Assembly: GCA_035702845.1 (NCBI GenBank)
Contig: DASSZK010000185.1
Location: forward strand, 1 to 17,727
Reading direction: 5' to 3'
Length of the DNA: 17,727 nt
From: JAJZMF01 sp035702845
GTDB taxonomy: Bacteria > Actinomycetota > Acidimicrobiia > Acidimicrobiales > Palsa-688
The first letter of the stretch is position 1, and each line of letters starts with the position of its first letter. Under the pieces are notes generated by a model. The model was given only the letters and a program-made list of their open reading frames with translations. It was not told the origin of the DNA and did not search any database. Positions 5,258 to 11,170 of this stretch are shown here, piece by piece. The translations under genes were made by a program, and so were the position numbers.

Positions 5258-6064
5258 GTGACGACCCAGGGTCTGCCAAAGGCTCGGGTCGGCGCGCGCT
5301 CATGGGCGGGCGCTCCCTCCCACTTGGCCGCGTTGTTGTCCGTGGTGGCGGGTGCCTTCGGGGTACTGGTGGCCGGCGCACCGGTGGCTGGAGCGGTGAC
5401 GGCGCCAAGCGGCGGGCGGGGTCATGCCGTGACTGAGCCTGGTGGGAGCATGGGCCAGGGCAAGACGGCCGACCCGAGCGTGAGCCTGCCTCCCCCCCCG
5501 GCGATGGTCCGGGCGTGCGAGCCAGGCCAGCGCGAGCGTTGCGATGCCGCTGCTCTTGTGGCAATCGACAGTGCTCGTGCCCGGGAACATGTGGGGCCCA
5601 TGCACCTGCCCTCGGGCTATTCACAGCTGGCGCTGCCCGCGCAGGTGCTCGTGGTCGCCGATTTGGAGAGGACGGACCGGGGGCTGCCCGGTTTCACCGG
5701 TCTTAGTTCGGAGCTGGACCGCTTGGCGGCGGCCGGCGCAGCGCAGCGCTCCGACCCAACGGGGCCAAGCGGGGCGGAATGGGGCTCCAATGTTGCCATT
5801 GGCTACGTCTCGGCCCTGCAGGCCGATTATGCGTGGATGTACGACGACGGCCTAGGGTCTGCCAATTCCGATTGCCACAAAGGTTCGACCAGCGGGTGCT
5901 GGGGCCACCGTCACAACATCCTCGGCAACTACGGGCTGCACCCGGCCATGGGGGCCGCCGTGCTCGAGGTCCCGTCGAAGCCACCGAAGGTCTTGGTGTT
6001 CACTCAGTTGTTCGCCGGATGCCAACCGGGAGCGCTGGACGTGAAACTCCCCGCATTGGGATAG
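5258..6064 (+). CDS. Secreted CAP/SCP-domain protein
   Basis: A 268-aa exported protein. A basic N-region is followed by a hydrophobic stretch (about 22-47) with a likely cleavage near AGA-V (46-47). A Pro-rich linker precedes a CAP (cysteine-rich secretory/PR-1) domain from about 95 to 258. The clearest mark is WGHRHNIL (215-222), the family's conserved H-R-x-N-I-L block. An EWGSNVAIGY strand (174-183) and MGAAV (231-235) also fit. Five cysteines (87, 95, 206, 214, 255) could form disulfides outside the cell. Bacterial CAP proteins have no single known function. The start is a GTG with AAAGG directly against it, and an AT-rich TATTTA lies about 5 nt upstream, so a leaderless mRNA is possible. 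It converges with the glycosylase gene. Confidence 0.82.
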   Translation: MTTQGLPKARVGARSWAGAPSHLAALLSVVAGAFGVLVAGAPVAGAVTAPSGGRGHAVTEPGGSMGQGKTADPSVSLPPPPAMVRACEPGQRERCDAAALVAIDSARAREHVGPMHLPSGYSQLALPAQVLVVADLERTDRGLPGFTGLSSELDRLAAAGAAQRSDPTGPSGAEWGSNVAIGYVSALQADYAWMYDDGLGSANSDCHKGSTSGCWGHRHNILGNYGLHPAMGAAVLEVPSKPPKVLVFTQLFAGCQPGALDVKLPALG

Positions 6065-6072
6065 ATCGGCGC

Positions 6073-6090
6073 AGGCCGGGTCGCCGGCCT
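6073..6090. terminator. Hairpin between convergent genes
   Basis: AGGCCGG and CCGGCCT are perfect 7-bp arms with a GTCG loop, 9 bp after the CAP-protein stop and between two convergent genes. No T-run follows, so it is a weak or factor-assisted terminator at best. Confidence 0.4.
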
Positions 6091-6133
6091 CGTTGCCACC
6101 CAGACCGCCGCGCCAGCTCCGCCGCCAACGAAA

Positions 6134-6709
6134 CTATTCTCCGGCCGCCGCTTTTGCGGCAGCCTTGCGCTCGGCTTTGTATGCCCGCACCCGTGCCAAG
6201 GACTCCGGCCCGGTGATGTCGGCCACGGAGTAGGTCGTGCCCGCATCGCCGAACGGCTTGCTCACGTCTTGCCATCCCTTGGGCCTTACTCCCAGTTGCT
6301 TACCTAAAAGCGCCACGAAGATCTTGGCCTTTTGCTCGCCGAAGCCCGGGAGCGCCTTGACTCGGCGCAGGAGATCCGCTCCGTCGTGAGCATTTTTCCA
6401 CACACCAGAGGCGTCGCCTGCGTAGTCGTCTACGACGATCCTGCACAGTTGCTGGACGCGCTGTGCGTTGGCAGAGGGGAAGCGGTGCAGGGCTGGGCGC
6501 TCGGCGAATATGGCGGCCAGGCGCTCGGGGCTCATCTCGGCGATCTCGTGCACGTCCAGGCGCCCTCCCAGCCGTTGGCGCAAATCCCGCGGGGAGCTAA
6601 AAGCGCGCTCCAACGGGATTTGCTGGTCCAAGACCATGCCGATCAGTAGCGCCAGCGGATCCTCGGAGAGCAGCTTGTCGGCTTGCGCGTCGCCCGAAAG
6701 ATGCAGCAT
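6134..6709 (-). CDS. HhH-GPD family base-excision repair protein
   Basis: A 191-aa protein of the helix-hairpin-helix GPD superfamily, matching the actinobacterial type related to 3-methyladenine and other DNA glycosylases. It has the N-terminal DPLALLIGMVLDQQIPLERAF segment (17-37) common to that group, and the hairpin KALPGFGEQKAKIF (118-131), which binds the DNA backbone. Asp148, in KGWQDV (144-149), lies about where the family's catalytic aspartate sits, but I cannot confirm it by alignment. A Lys/Ala-rich tail ends the protein. The ATG at 6709, 19 nt after the protease stop, fits the family N-terminus. A GTG at 6772 would add 21 residues and overlap the protease gene. The Shine-Dalgarno site is weak, so translation may be coupled to the protease. 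Confidence 0.85.
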   Translation of the reverse strand: MLHLSGDAQADKLLSEDPLALLIGMVLDQQIPLERAFSSPRDLRQRLGGRLDVHEIAEMSPERLAAIFAERPALHRFPSANAQRVQQLCRIVVDDYAGDASGVWKNAHDGADLLRRVKALPGFGEQKAKIFVALLGKQLGVRPKGWQDVSKPFGDAGTTYSVADITGPESLARVRAYKAERKAAAKAAAGE

Positions 6710-6728
6710 GCCCGCAGCATAGCCACGT

Positions 6729-7595
6729 TTATGCGACGCTAAAGCTGAGTTCTTCTGCACCTCGCAGAGCACTTACTTGTGCCGGTTCGCCATCAGGCAC
6801 GCGCTCGAGGGCATCGGCGAGCTGGTCGGCGTCCGCCACTGGCTGAGCGTTTACGGCGACGATGTAGTCTCCGCGGCGCAGCCCGGCCTTCGCCGCCGGC
6901 CCTTCCGGGTCGACATCGTGGACCAGGAGGCCCGGGCGCTCCGGTAGGCCCACAGCCTGGCGGAGCTTTTGGGCTACGCGGGGGTGGGCGATGGCCACTC
7001 CTAGGCGCCGCCTCTGGGGCTGCCTGCCCTCGGCGAGCGCATCGGTCCGTGCCCGTAGCTGCGCGCCGGCCGGGATGGCCAGGTAAGCACCCTCGCGATG
7101 GCGGTGCGTGTTGATGCCCACCAGGCGGCCCTCGATGTCGACCAGGGGCCCTCCCGACGAGCCGGGGGCCATCTGCGCGGTGTGCTCGAGCGCACCCCTG
7201 ACCAGGCGCCCCTCCGGCCCGCGGAAGGCCATTTCGCTCCCCGATACGAACCCGACGCCGGCTCTGGCGCCCCGCCCACCCGGACGAGCAAGGCCGACGA
7301 CTATCTCTCCGAGGGAAGGCGCCGTCGGAGCCCATTCGAGCGGCGTTATACCTTCCGTACCGGCTCGGAGCACCGCCAGGTCCCCGTCTGTGTCGGCTCC
7401 CGTCAGCGAGGCCTGCACTTCGCGCCCGTCGGAGAAGTGCACGACCGTGTTCCCTCTCGCATTGTGCGCGTTGGTAAGCACCAGGCCGGGTGCGACAACG
7501 ACGCCGCTACCTCGCGGGCCCACCCCCACGACTGATGGTGCCGCTCCAGCGACCACCGCAGCGAGCTGGGCGGAAAGTTCTCTTAGATCCGACAT
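6729..7595 (-). CDS. Cytoplasmic trypsin-like serine protease with C-terminal PDZ domain (HtrA-like)
   Basis: A 288-aa protease with an S1 trypsin-like domain (about 10-185) and one PDZ domain (about 197-288). The triad is complete: His44 in LTNAHNA, Asp72 in GDLAVL and Ser147 in PGSSGGP. The PDZ domain shows GLLVHDVDPEGPAAKAGLRRGDYIVAV-type spacing, as in DegP/HtrA. Those proteins act in the periplasm or at the membrane. Here there is no signal peptide or membrane anchor, so by sequence it is cytoplasmic. The start is secure: ATG with GGGAGG 8-9 nt upstream. It heads a unit with the HhH-GPD gene and diverges from an HxlR regulator, with a palindrome just upstream at 7619-7634, so control by that regulator is likely. 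Confidence 0.9.
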   Translation of the reverse strand: MSDLRELSAQLAAVVAGAAPSVVGVGPRGSGVVVAPGLVLTNAHNARGNTVVHFSDGREVQASLTGADTDGDLAVLRAGTEGITPLEWAPTAPSLGEIVVGLARPGGRGARAGVGFVSGSEMAFRGPEGRLVRGALEHTAQMAPGSSGGPLVDIEGRLVGINTHRHREGAYLAIPAGAQLRARTDALAEGRQPQRRRLGVAIAHPRVAQKLRQAVGLPERPGLLVHDVDPEGPAAKAGLRRGDYIVAVNAQPVADADQLADALERVPDGEPAQVSALRGAEELSFSVA

Positions 7596-7618
7596 CTCCG
7601 GTACCTCCCAGGCTGATA

Positions 7619-7634
7619 GTAACTTGCAAGTTAC
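7619..7634. promoter_or_regulatory. 16-bp palindromic operator candidate (HxlR-type)
   Basis: GTAACTTGCAAGTTAC is a perfect 16-bp palindrome in the 96-bp gap between the divergent protease and HxlR genes. HxlR-family regulators bind as dimers to GTAAC/GTTAC-type dyads, so autoregulation and control of the protease are a direct inference. A further half-site-like AACTT lies just to its right. It is 24 bp from the protease start and 57 bp from the regulator start. Confidence 0.7.
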
Positions 7635-7691
7635 AACTTATCACCAGAACGGCAATCACGGCCAGTTGGTCCAGCGTGGGAAGATGAGGCG

Positions 7692-8219
7692 GTGACCGAG
7701 GAGGCCTCCCGTGGCCGAGACGCCGAAGCAGCGGCCGGCGGACCGGAACCGCCCGAGGCTCGAGGGCAGTTCGACGTCAGTGGGGGCGAGGACCGCTCGC
7801 CGGCAGCCCGCACGGGCCTCGACAATGCGTTGGACCGCATCGGCGACCGGTGGAGCCTGCTGGTAGTGGAGGCGTTGCTCGACGGGCCGAAGCGCTTCAG
7901 CGACCTCCAGCAATCCGTACCGGGCGTCGCGGCCAACATCCTCACCGCCCGACTGCGCCGGCTCGAACGGGACCGCCTGGTGATCGCCCTCCAGTACTCG
8001 GACAAGCCCGTGCGCTACGAGTACCAAGTGACGCCCGAGGGGGCCGGCTTGGCGGGCGCCTTGCGCCTGCTCGCTCATTGGGGCAACCACGCCGGCGGAG
8101 CGGCACCCGACGACGTCCCGGTCCATAGCGTTTGCGCCACACCGCTGGAAGTCCGCTGGTACTGCCCTACATGCCAGCGGGCCACCGATGGCGCCGACGA
8201 TGATGTGGCCTGGTACTAG
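7692..8219 (+). CDS. HxlR-family winged-helix regulator with C-terminal Cys cluster
   Basis: A 175-aa DNA-binding protein. After an acidic, likely disordered N-terminus (1-42) comes an HxlR winged helix (about 43-132): ALDRIGDRWSLLVVEAL, then FSDLQQSVPGVAANILTARLRRLE as recognition region, then a wing with YEYQVTPEG. The C-terminus adds H145, C148, C158 and C161 in an HxxC-x9-CPxC arrangement, a possible zinc or redox site; HxlR proteins often sense oxidants or electrophiles through cysteines. The usual HxlR cysteine near the N-terminus is absent, so sensing, if any, would be here. GTG start with a GATGAGG site just upstream. It diverges from the protease across the palindrome, and the flavin disulfide oxidoreductase follows 70 bp downstream, a plausible redox theme. 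Confidence 0.88.
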   Translation: MTEEASRGRDAEAAAGGPEPPEARGQFDVSGGEDRSPAARTGLDNALDRIGDRWSLLVVEALLDGPKRFSDLQQSVPGVAANILTARLRRLERDRLVIALQYSDKPVRYEYQVTPEGAGLAGALRLLAHWGNHAGGAAPDDVPVHSVCATPLEVRWYCPTCQRATDGADDDVAWY

Positions 8220-8289
8220 GGACGGCGGGCCGCCACAATGCCGGTCGAGATCTTCCCCCCGGCCCGAACGTTTCCTCGGAGGAAAGCAA

Positions 8290-9768
8290 ATGCCAGATAG
8301 CCCCGAGTTCGATGTTGTTGTCATAGGGGCCGGCCCGACCGGCGAGAACGTCGCCGCCCGAGCGGTCCAAGGGGGTTTGAGCGCGGCGCTGATCGAGAGG
8401 GAACTGGTTGGGGGCGAGTGTTCCTACTGGGCTTGCATGCCGAGCAAAGCCATGTTGCGCCCGGTCCATGCGTTGGCCGAGGCGCGGTCGGTCGAGGGTG
8501 CCTCGCAGGCCGTGACTGGCCGGATCGATGCTCAGGCGGTACTGCGCCGCCGGGATTCGTTCACCCACGCGTGGGACGATTCGAGCCAGGTCCAGTGGGC
8601 GCAAGGTGCCGGCATCACGCTGCTGCGGGGGAGGGGCCGTCTGGTGGGCGAGAAGTGCGTGGAGGTGCTGGCCCGAGCCGCCGCCGCCGGCCACTCGGGC
8701 GGAGCAGGGGAGAGCAGCGGTCAAGGTCAACAACAGCGCCAGGTATTAAAGGCACGCAGTGCCGTGGTTATAGCCACGGGTTCGGATGCCGCTATGCCAC
8801 CCGTACCGGGGCTGGCCGAGTCGGCGCCGTGGACTTCGCGCGACGCCACCAGCGCCAAAGAGGTGCCAGGACGCCTCGTGGTCATGGGCGGCGGGGTCGT
8901 CGGCTGCGAAATGGCTCAAGTTTTCGGCGCCCTCGGGTCCGAAGTGACCATTGTGGAAAGAGGCCCTCGCCTCGTGCCCGGCGTCGAGGAGCGCGCCAGC
9001 GAGATGTTGGCCCGCTCCATGCAGGCGAGAGGGATCACTGTGATGACCGGGTGCTCGGTGCAAAGCGTGGAGGGTGGCGAGCCGAGCGGCTATTCGGTCG
9101 GGCTCGGGCCCGCGGGTTCACTGCAGGCCGACCGCCTGCTCGTCGCCGTCGGCCGCGTGCCCCGTACGGGCGATATCGGATTGTCGACGGTGGGCCTAAC
9201 TGATGGGGATTGGCTGCATGTCGACGACAGTTTGCTCGTGCAGGGGGTCAGCGGGCAGTGGCTGTACGCCGCCGGCGACGTAAACCACCGGGCGCTGCTC
9301 ACGCATCAGGGCAAGTACCAGGCCCGGGCGTGCGGGGACGCCATCGTGGCGCGGGCCAAAGGTTCGTTCAGTGCGCAGGATTGGGGCAAGTGCTCGGCAA
9401 CGGCTGACCATCGCTGCGTCCCGCAAGTGATCTTCACTGATCCCGAGATAAGTGCCGTGGGGCTGACCGAGGCTGCGGCCCGGCAGGCAGGCATCTCCGT
9501 AAAGGCGGTGGAGTATGAAATGGGCAATGTGGCCGGGGCCGCTCTTTATGCCGACGGCTACGAGGGCTGGGCGAAAATGGTGGTGGACCAGGACCGCCAC
9601 GTAGTGGTGGGCGCCACCTTCGTGGGCAGCGGTGCCGGCGAACTGGTGCACGCAGCCACGATCGCCGTAGTGGGGGAGGTGCCGCTGGAGCGCTTGTGGC
9701 ACGCGGTGCCCTCTTACCCCACCATCAGTGAAGTGTGGTTGCGCTTGCTCGAAAGTTACGGTTTGTAA
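8290..9768 (+). CDS. FAD/NAD(P)-dependent disulfide oxidoreductase, dihydrolipoamide dehydrogenase-like
   Basis: A 492-aa class I pyridine nucleotide-disulfide oxidoreductase, cytoplasmic. An FAD motif GAGPTG (13-18), a redox-active pair C44/C49 in GGECSYWACMPSK, a second GGGVVG dinucleotide motif for NAD(P), and an AAGDVN FAD motif are all present. The C-terminal dimer domain ends with H471...Y476-P-T-x-x-E481: the His of the canonical HPTxxE base dyad is Tyr. It is therefore unlikely to be a normal lipoamide dehydrogenase or glutathione reductase. The GGECSYWACMPSK variant is common in actinobacterial paralogues of unknown substrate. A Gly/Ser/Gln-rich insert (about 133-151) interrupts the FAD domain. 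The ATG at 8290 has a perfect GGAGG 6-7 nt upstream, which decides the start. Confidence 0.9.
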   Translation: MPDSPEFDVVVIGAGPTGENVAARAVQGGLSAALIERELVGGECSYWACMPSKAMLRPVHALAEARSVEGASQAVTGRIDAQAVLRRRDSFTHAWDDSSQVQWAQGAGITLLRGRGRLVGEKCVEVLARAAAAGHSGGAGESSGQGQQQRQVLKARSAVVIATGSDAAMPPVPGLAESAPWTSRDATSAKEVPGRLVVMGGGVVGCEMAQVFGALGSEVTIVERGPRLVPGVEERASEMLARSMQARGITVMTGCSVQSVEGGEPSGYSVGLGPAGSLQADRLLVAVGRVPRTGDIGLSTVGLTDGDWLHVDDSLLVQGVSGQWLYAAGDVNHRALLTHQGKYQARACGDAIVARAKGSFSAQDWGKCSATADHRCVPQVIFTDPEISAVGLTEAAARQAGISVKAVEYEMGNVAGAALYADGYEGWAKMVVDQDRHVVVGATFVGSGAGELVHAATIAVVGEVPLERLWHAVPSYPTISEVWLRLLESYGL

Positions 9769-9801
9769 GCCGTTTGCACGCGGGTAGCTCGTGTAAAGGG
9801 C

Positions 9802-10071
9802 TCATATACGCCGTGCCTTAGCTCGCCGGCCGGTCACGATAACGATCAACAGGGCAGCCGCGGCCACTTCGGTCGCCAGCTTTACCAATGAGTTGGCCGA
9901 TCCCCTAAAGAGGATGGCGGCAGCGACGCTGCCGAGCAGCCATCCTCCCCATCCGTACAAGACGGTCTCGAAGAACGCAGGTTTGTGGGGGGTCTTTACC
10001 ACCAGGCGAGCGAGGAGGCCGATCACGAACCCTCCGATCACCAGGGCGGCGAACCAAAAGATCAGGCCCAT
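9802..10071 (-). CDS. GlsB/YeaQ/YmgE-family small membrane protein
   Basis: An 89-aa membrane protein with three hydrophobic segments (about 2-22, 34-56 and 63-82) and a basic C-terminus. The Gly-rich first helix (ALVIGGFVIGLLARLVV) and the YGWGGWLLGSVAAAIL second helix fit the transglycosylase-associated/GlsB family, often stress-induced, with no defined activity. The ATG at 10071 has AGGGGG 7 nt upstream. It overlaps the PspC gene by 10 bp, so the two are translated together. Confidence 0.78.
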   Translation of the reverse strand: MGLIFWFAALVIGGFVIGLLARLVVKTPHKPAFFETVLYGWGGWLLGSVAAAILFRGSANSLVKLATEVAAAALLIVIVTGRRAKARRI

Positions 10072-10367
10072 GGTTGGCCCCCTAACCTCTGCGCGGCAAT
10101 CGAAGTCGCCTGGCCGGTCTCGGGGACGACCAGCCACGCTGCGGCGTAAAGAAGCGGGCCGCCGATCCCTCCCAACACGAGCGAGGCGATGGCAAAGCCG
10201 ATCCGGACGGCGACCGGGTCGGCGTCGAGGTACTCGGCGAGACCGCCGGCGACACCGGCGACCATCCTGTTGGTGGTGCTGCGGCGCAGGCTGCGCACCT
10301 CGCGTGCGCCAGGCCCGGGCCCAGCCGGCGGCTGCTGCGCACCTTGGGGCTCTTCGGTGTAGGTCAT
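10062..10367 (-). CDS. PspC-domain envelope stress protein
   Basis: A 101-aa protein with a hydrophilic, Pro/Gln-rich N-terminus (1-28) and a PspC domain (about 29-86). It shows the signature RMVAGVAGGLAEYLDADPVAVR, then one or two membrane segments ending in AAAWLVVPE. PspC domains are linked to membrane or envelope stress responses; in actinobacteria they also occur in sensor-like contexts. The ATG lies 13 nt after a GGAGG run, a loose spacing. It is the first gene of a two-gene unit with the GlsB-like protein, and the shared theme is the cell membrane under stress. Confidence 0.85.
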   Translation of the reverse strand: MTYTEEPQGAQQPPAGPGPGAREVRSLRRSTTNRMVAGVAGGLAEYLDADPVAVRIGFAIASLVLGGIGGPLLYAAAWLVVPETGQATSIAAQRLGGQPWA

Positions 10368-10406
10368 GGTCCCATTGTCACCTCCCTCCGGGGCCGGCGC
10401 TATGAG

Positions 10407-10421
10407 GGACCACCCTGGTCC
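10407..10421. other. Hairpin in the 10368-10512 gap
   Basis: GGACCA and TGGTCC are 6-bp arms with a CCC loop, 40-54 bp upstream of the PspC start. From 10368 to 10741 the only features I see are this hairpin, the VOC gene fragment and the 16-bp repeats. Confidence 0.35.
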
Positions 10422-10512
10422 TCCCCTGAGACGGCGCCCGTGAAGCCGCTGAAAAGGCGTCCCTTACGATCGCTCTTACGTCGCAGGAGGGCTCAACCTG
10501 AACGGAGAACCG

Positions 10513-10653
10513 ATGAGCCGTCATCTACAGGTCGCCTTCGACGCGCCCGACCAACGGTCGCTGTCGTCGTACTGGCTGGATGTACTCGGCTACGTCCATC
10601 CCGCGCCCAGCCGCGAGCGGCTGACCGCTGGCTCCCGTAGCGTCGGTTACTGA
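10513..10653 (+). pseudogene. Truncated VOC/glyoxalase-like gene (46 codons)
   Basis: A short reading frame with ATG and a GGAGA site 4 nt upstream. It starts MSRHLQVAFDAPDQRSLSSY and continues with WLDVLGYVHPAP. This matches the start of actinobacterial VOC-fold proteins, where the first beta strand and the helix ending in (F/Y)W-x-x-(V/A)LGY are diagnostic. Full proteins are 120-240 aa; here the frame ends at TGA after 46 residues, and no further VOC sequence is visible before the 16-bp repeats. I read it as a decayed or deleted gene, lost by recombination near the repeats. A functional mini-protein is possible but unlikely. Confidence 0.6.
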
Positions 10654-10679
10654 GGCGATGATAATGAGGGCCGCGCCCG

Positions 10680-10740
10680 GAGGCCGTTATGGTTCGAGGC
10701 CGTTATGGTTCGAGGCCGTTATGGCTCGAGGCTGTTGCTG
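10680..10740. repeat. 16-bp tandem repeat, three copies plus a partial
   Basis: GAGGCCGTTATGGTTC at 10680-10695 and 10696-10711, with one change (GGCTC) at 10712-10727, then a partial GAGGCTGTTGCTG to 10740. The array is just past the stop codon of the 142-aa gene and 26 bp after the VOC remnant. Low divergence suggests a recent expansion. Confidence 0.9.
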
Positions 10741-10741
10741 C

Positions 10742-11170
10742 TCACTGGCGGAACGACGGTGGCTCCTTGTAGATCTCGTCCCGGTAACGGTCGAACGTGG
10801 TGGGGGCGAACAGCTCGACGAAGCCGAGCTCGCCGTCCTGCTCCGACCATGCGACACCGTGATCGGCCGCCACGTGGAGCTTGGCGCGCCGGCCCTGGCG
10901 GGAGCGCAACGTCTCCCCGGTACCGTAAGCCTCAGTCAAGGATTCGTTGCTGACCACCGGTGGCAGGGCGGCGGTCCCGAGGTACACGAGGCGCACCTTC
11001 CCGTCCTGGATGACGAACTGGAGCCCGCGCTCTTTGGACGTGATGGCTTGGACGTCGCGCAGCGAGCCGTACTGCGAAATGGCCTTTGGACGGGCGTCTC
11101 CCCCGACATAGTCGGCAGCCTCTTGGACAGAAAGCTCGCGCAGCCCGGCGAGATCGGCCAGAGGGTTCAC
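10742..11170 (-). CDS. 142-aa protein coupled to the metalloprotease (immunity or accessory candidate)
   Basis: I do not recognise the family. The GTG at 11170 overlaps the upstream stop as GTGA (4 bp), which decides the start and means translational coupling with the metalloprotease gene. The protein is soluble and mixed alpha/beta. A helical N-terminus (NPLADLAGLRELSVQEAADYVG) is followed by strand-rich sequence (LQFVIQDGKVRLVYLG, KLHVAADHGVAWS, GELGFVELF) and ends in Arg/Asp/Glu-rich residues. There is no signal peptide, membrane segment or cysteine. Size, solubility and coupling suit an immunity protein or chaperone for the protease, but this is inferred from position only. An alternative is a second effector subunit. 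Confidence 0.75.
   Translation of the reverse strand: MNPLADLAGLRELSVQEAADYVGGDARPKAISQYGSLRDVQAITSKERGLQFVIQDGKVRLVYLGTAALPPVVSNESLTEAYGTGETLRSRQGRRAKLHVAADHGVAWSEQDGELGFVELFAPTTFDRYRDEIYKEPPSFRQ

Noticed and set aside
4755..5624. 289-codon minus-strand frame across the hydrolase end and CAP-protein start
   Set aside because: Arg/Pro-rich low-complexity translation, antisense to two real genes, no ribosome site or domain.
8290..9768. E3 (dihydrolipoamide dehydrogenase) partner for the AceE in this window
   Set aside because: The His of the HPTxxE dyad is Tyr, the genes are over 4 kb apart on opposite strands, and the Cys motif belongs to a different subfamily.
10688..10730. GGTTCGAGGC resembling a tRNA T-loop
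   Set aside because: It is part of the 16-bp tandem repeat; no acceptor, D or anticodon arm can be built around it.
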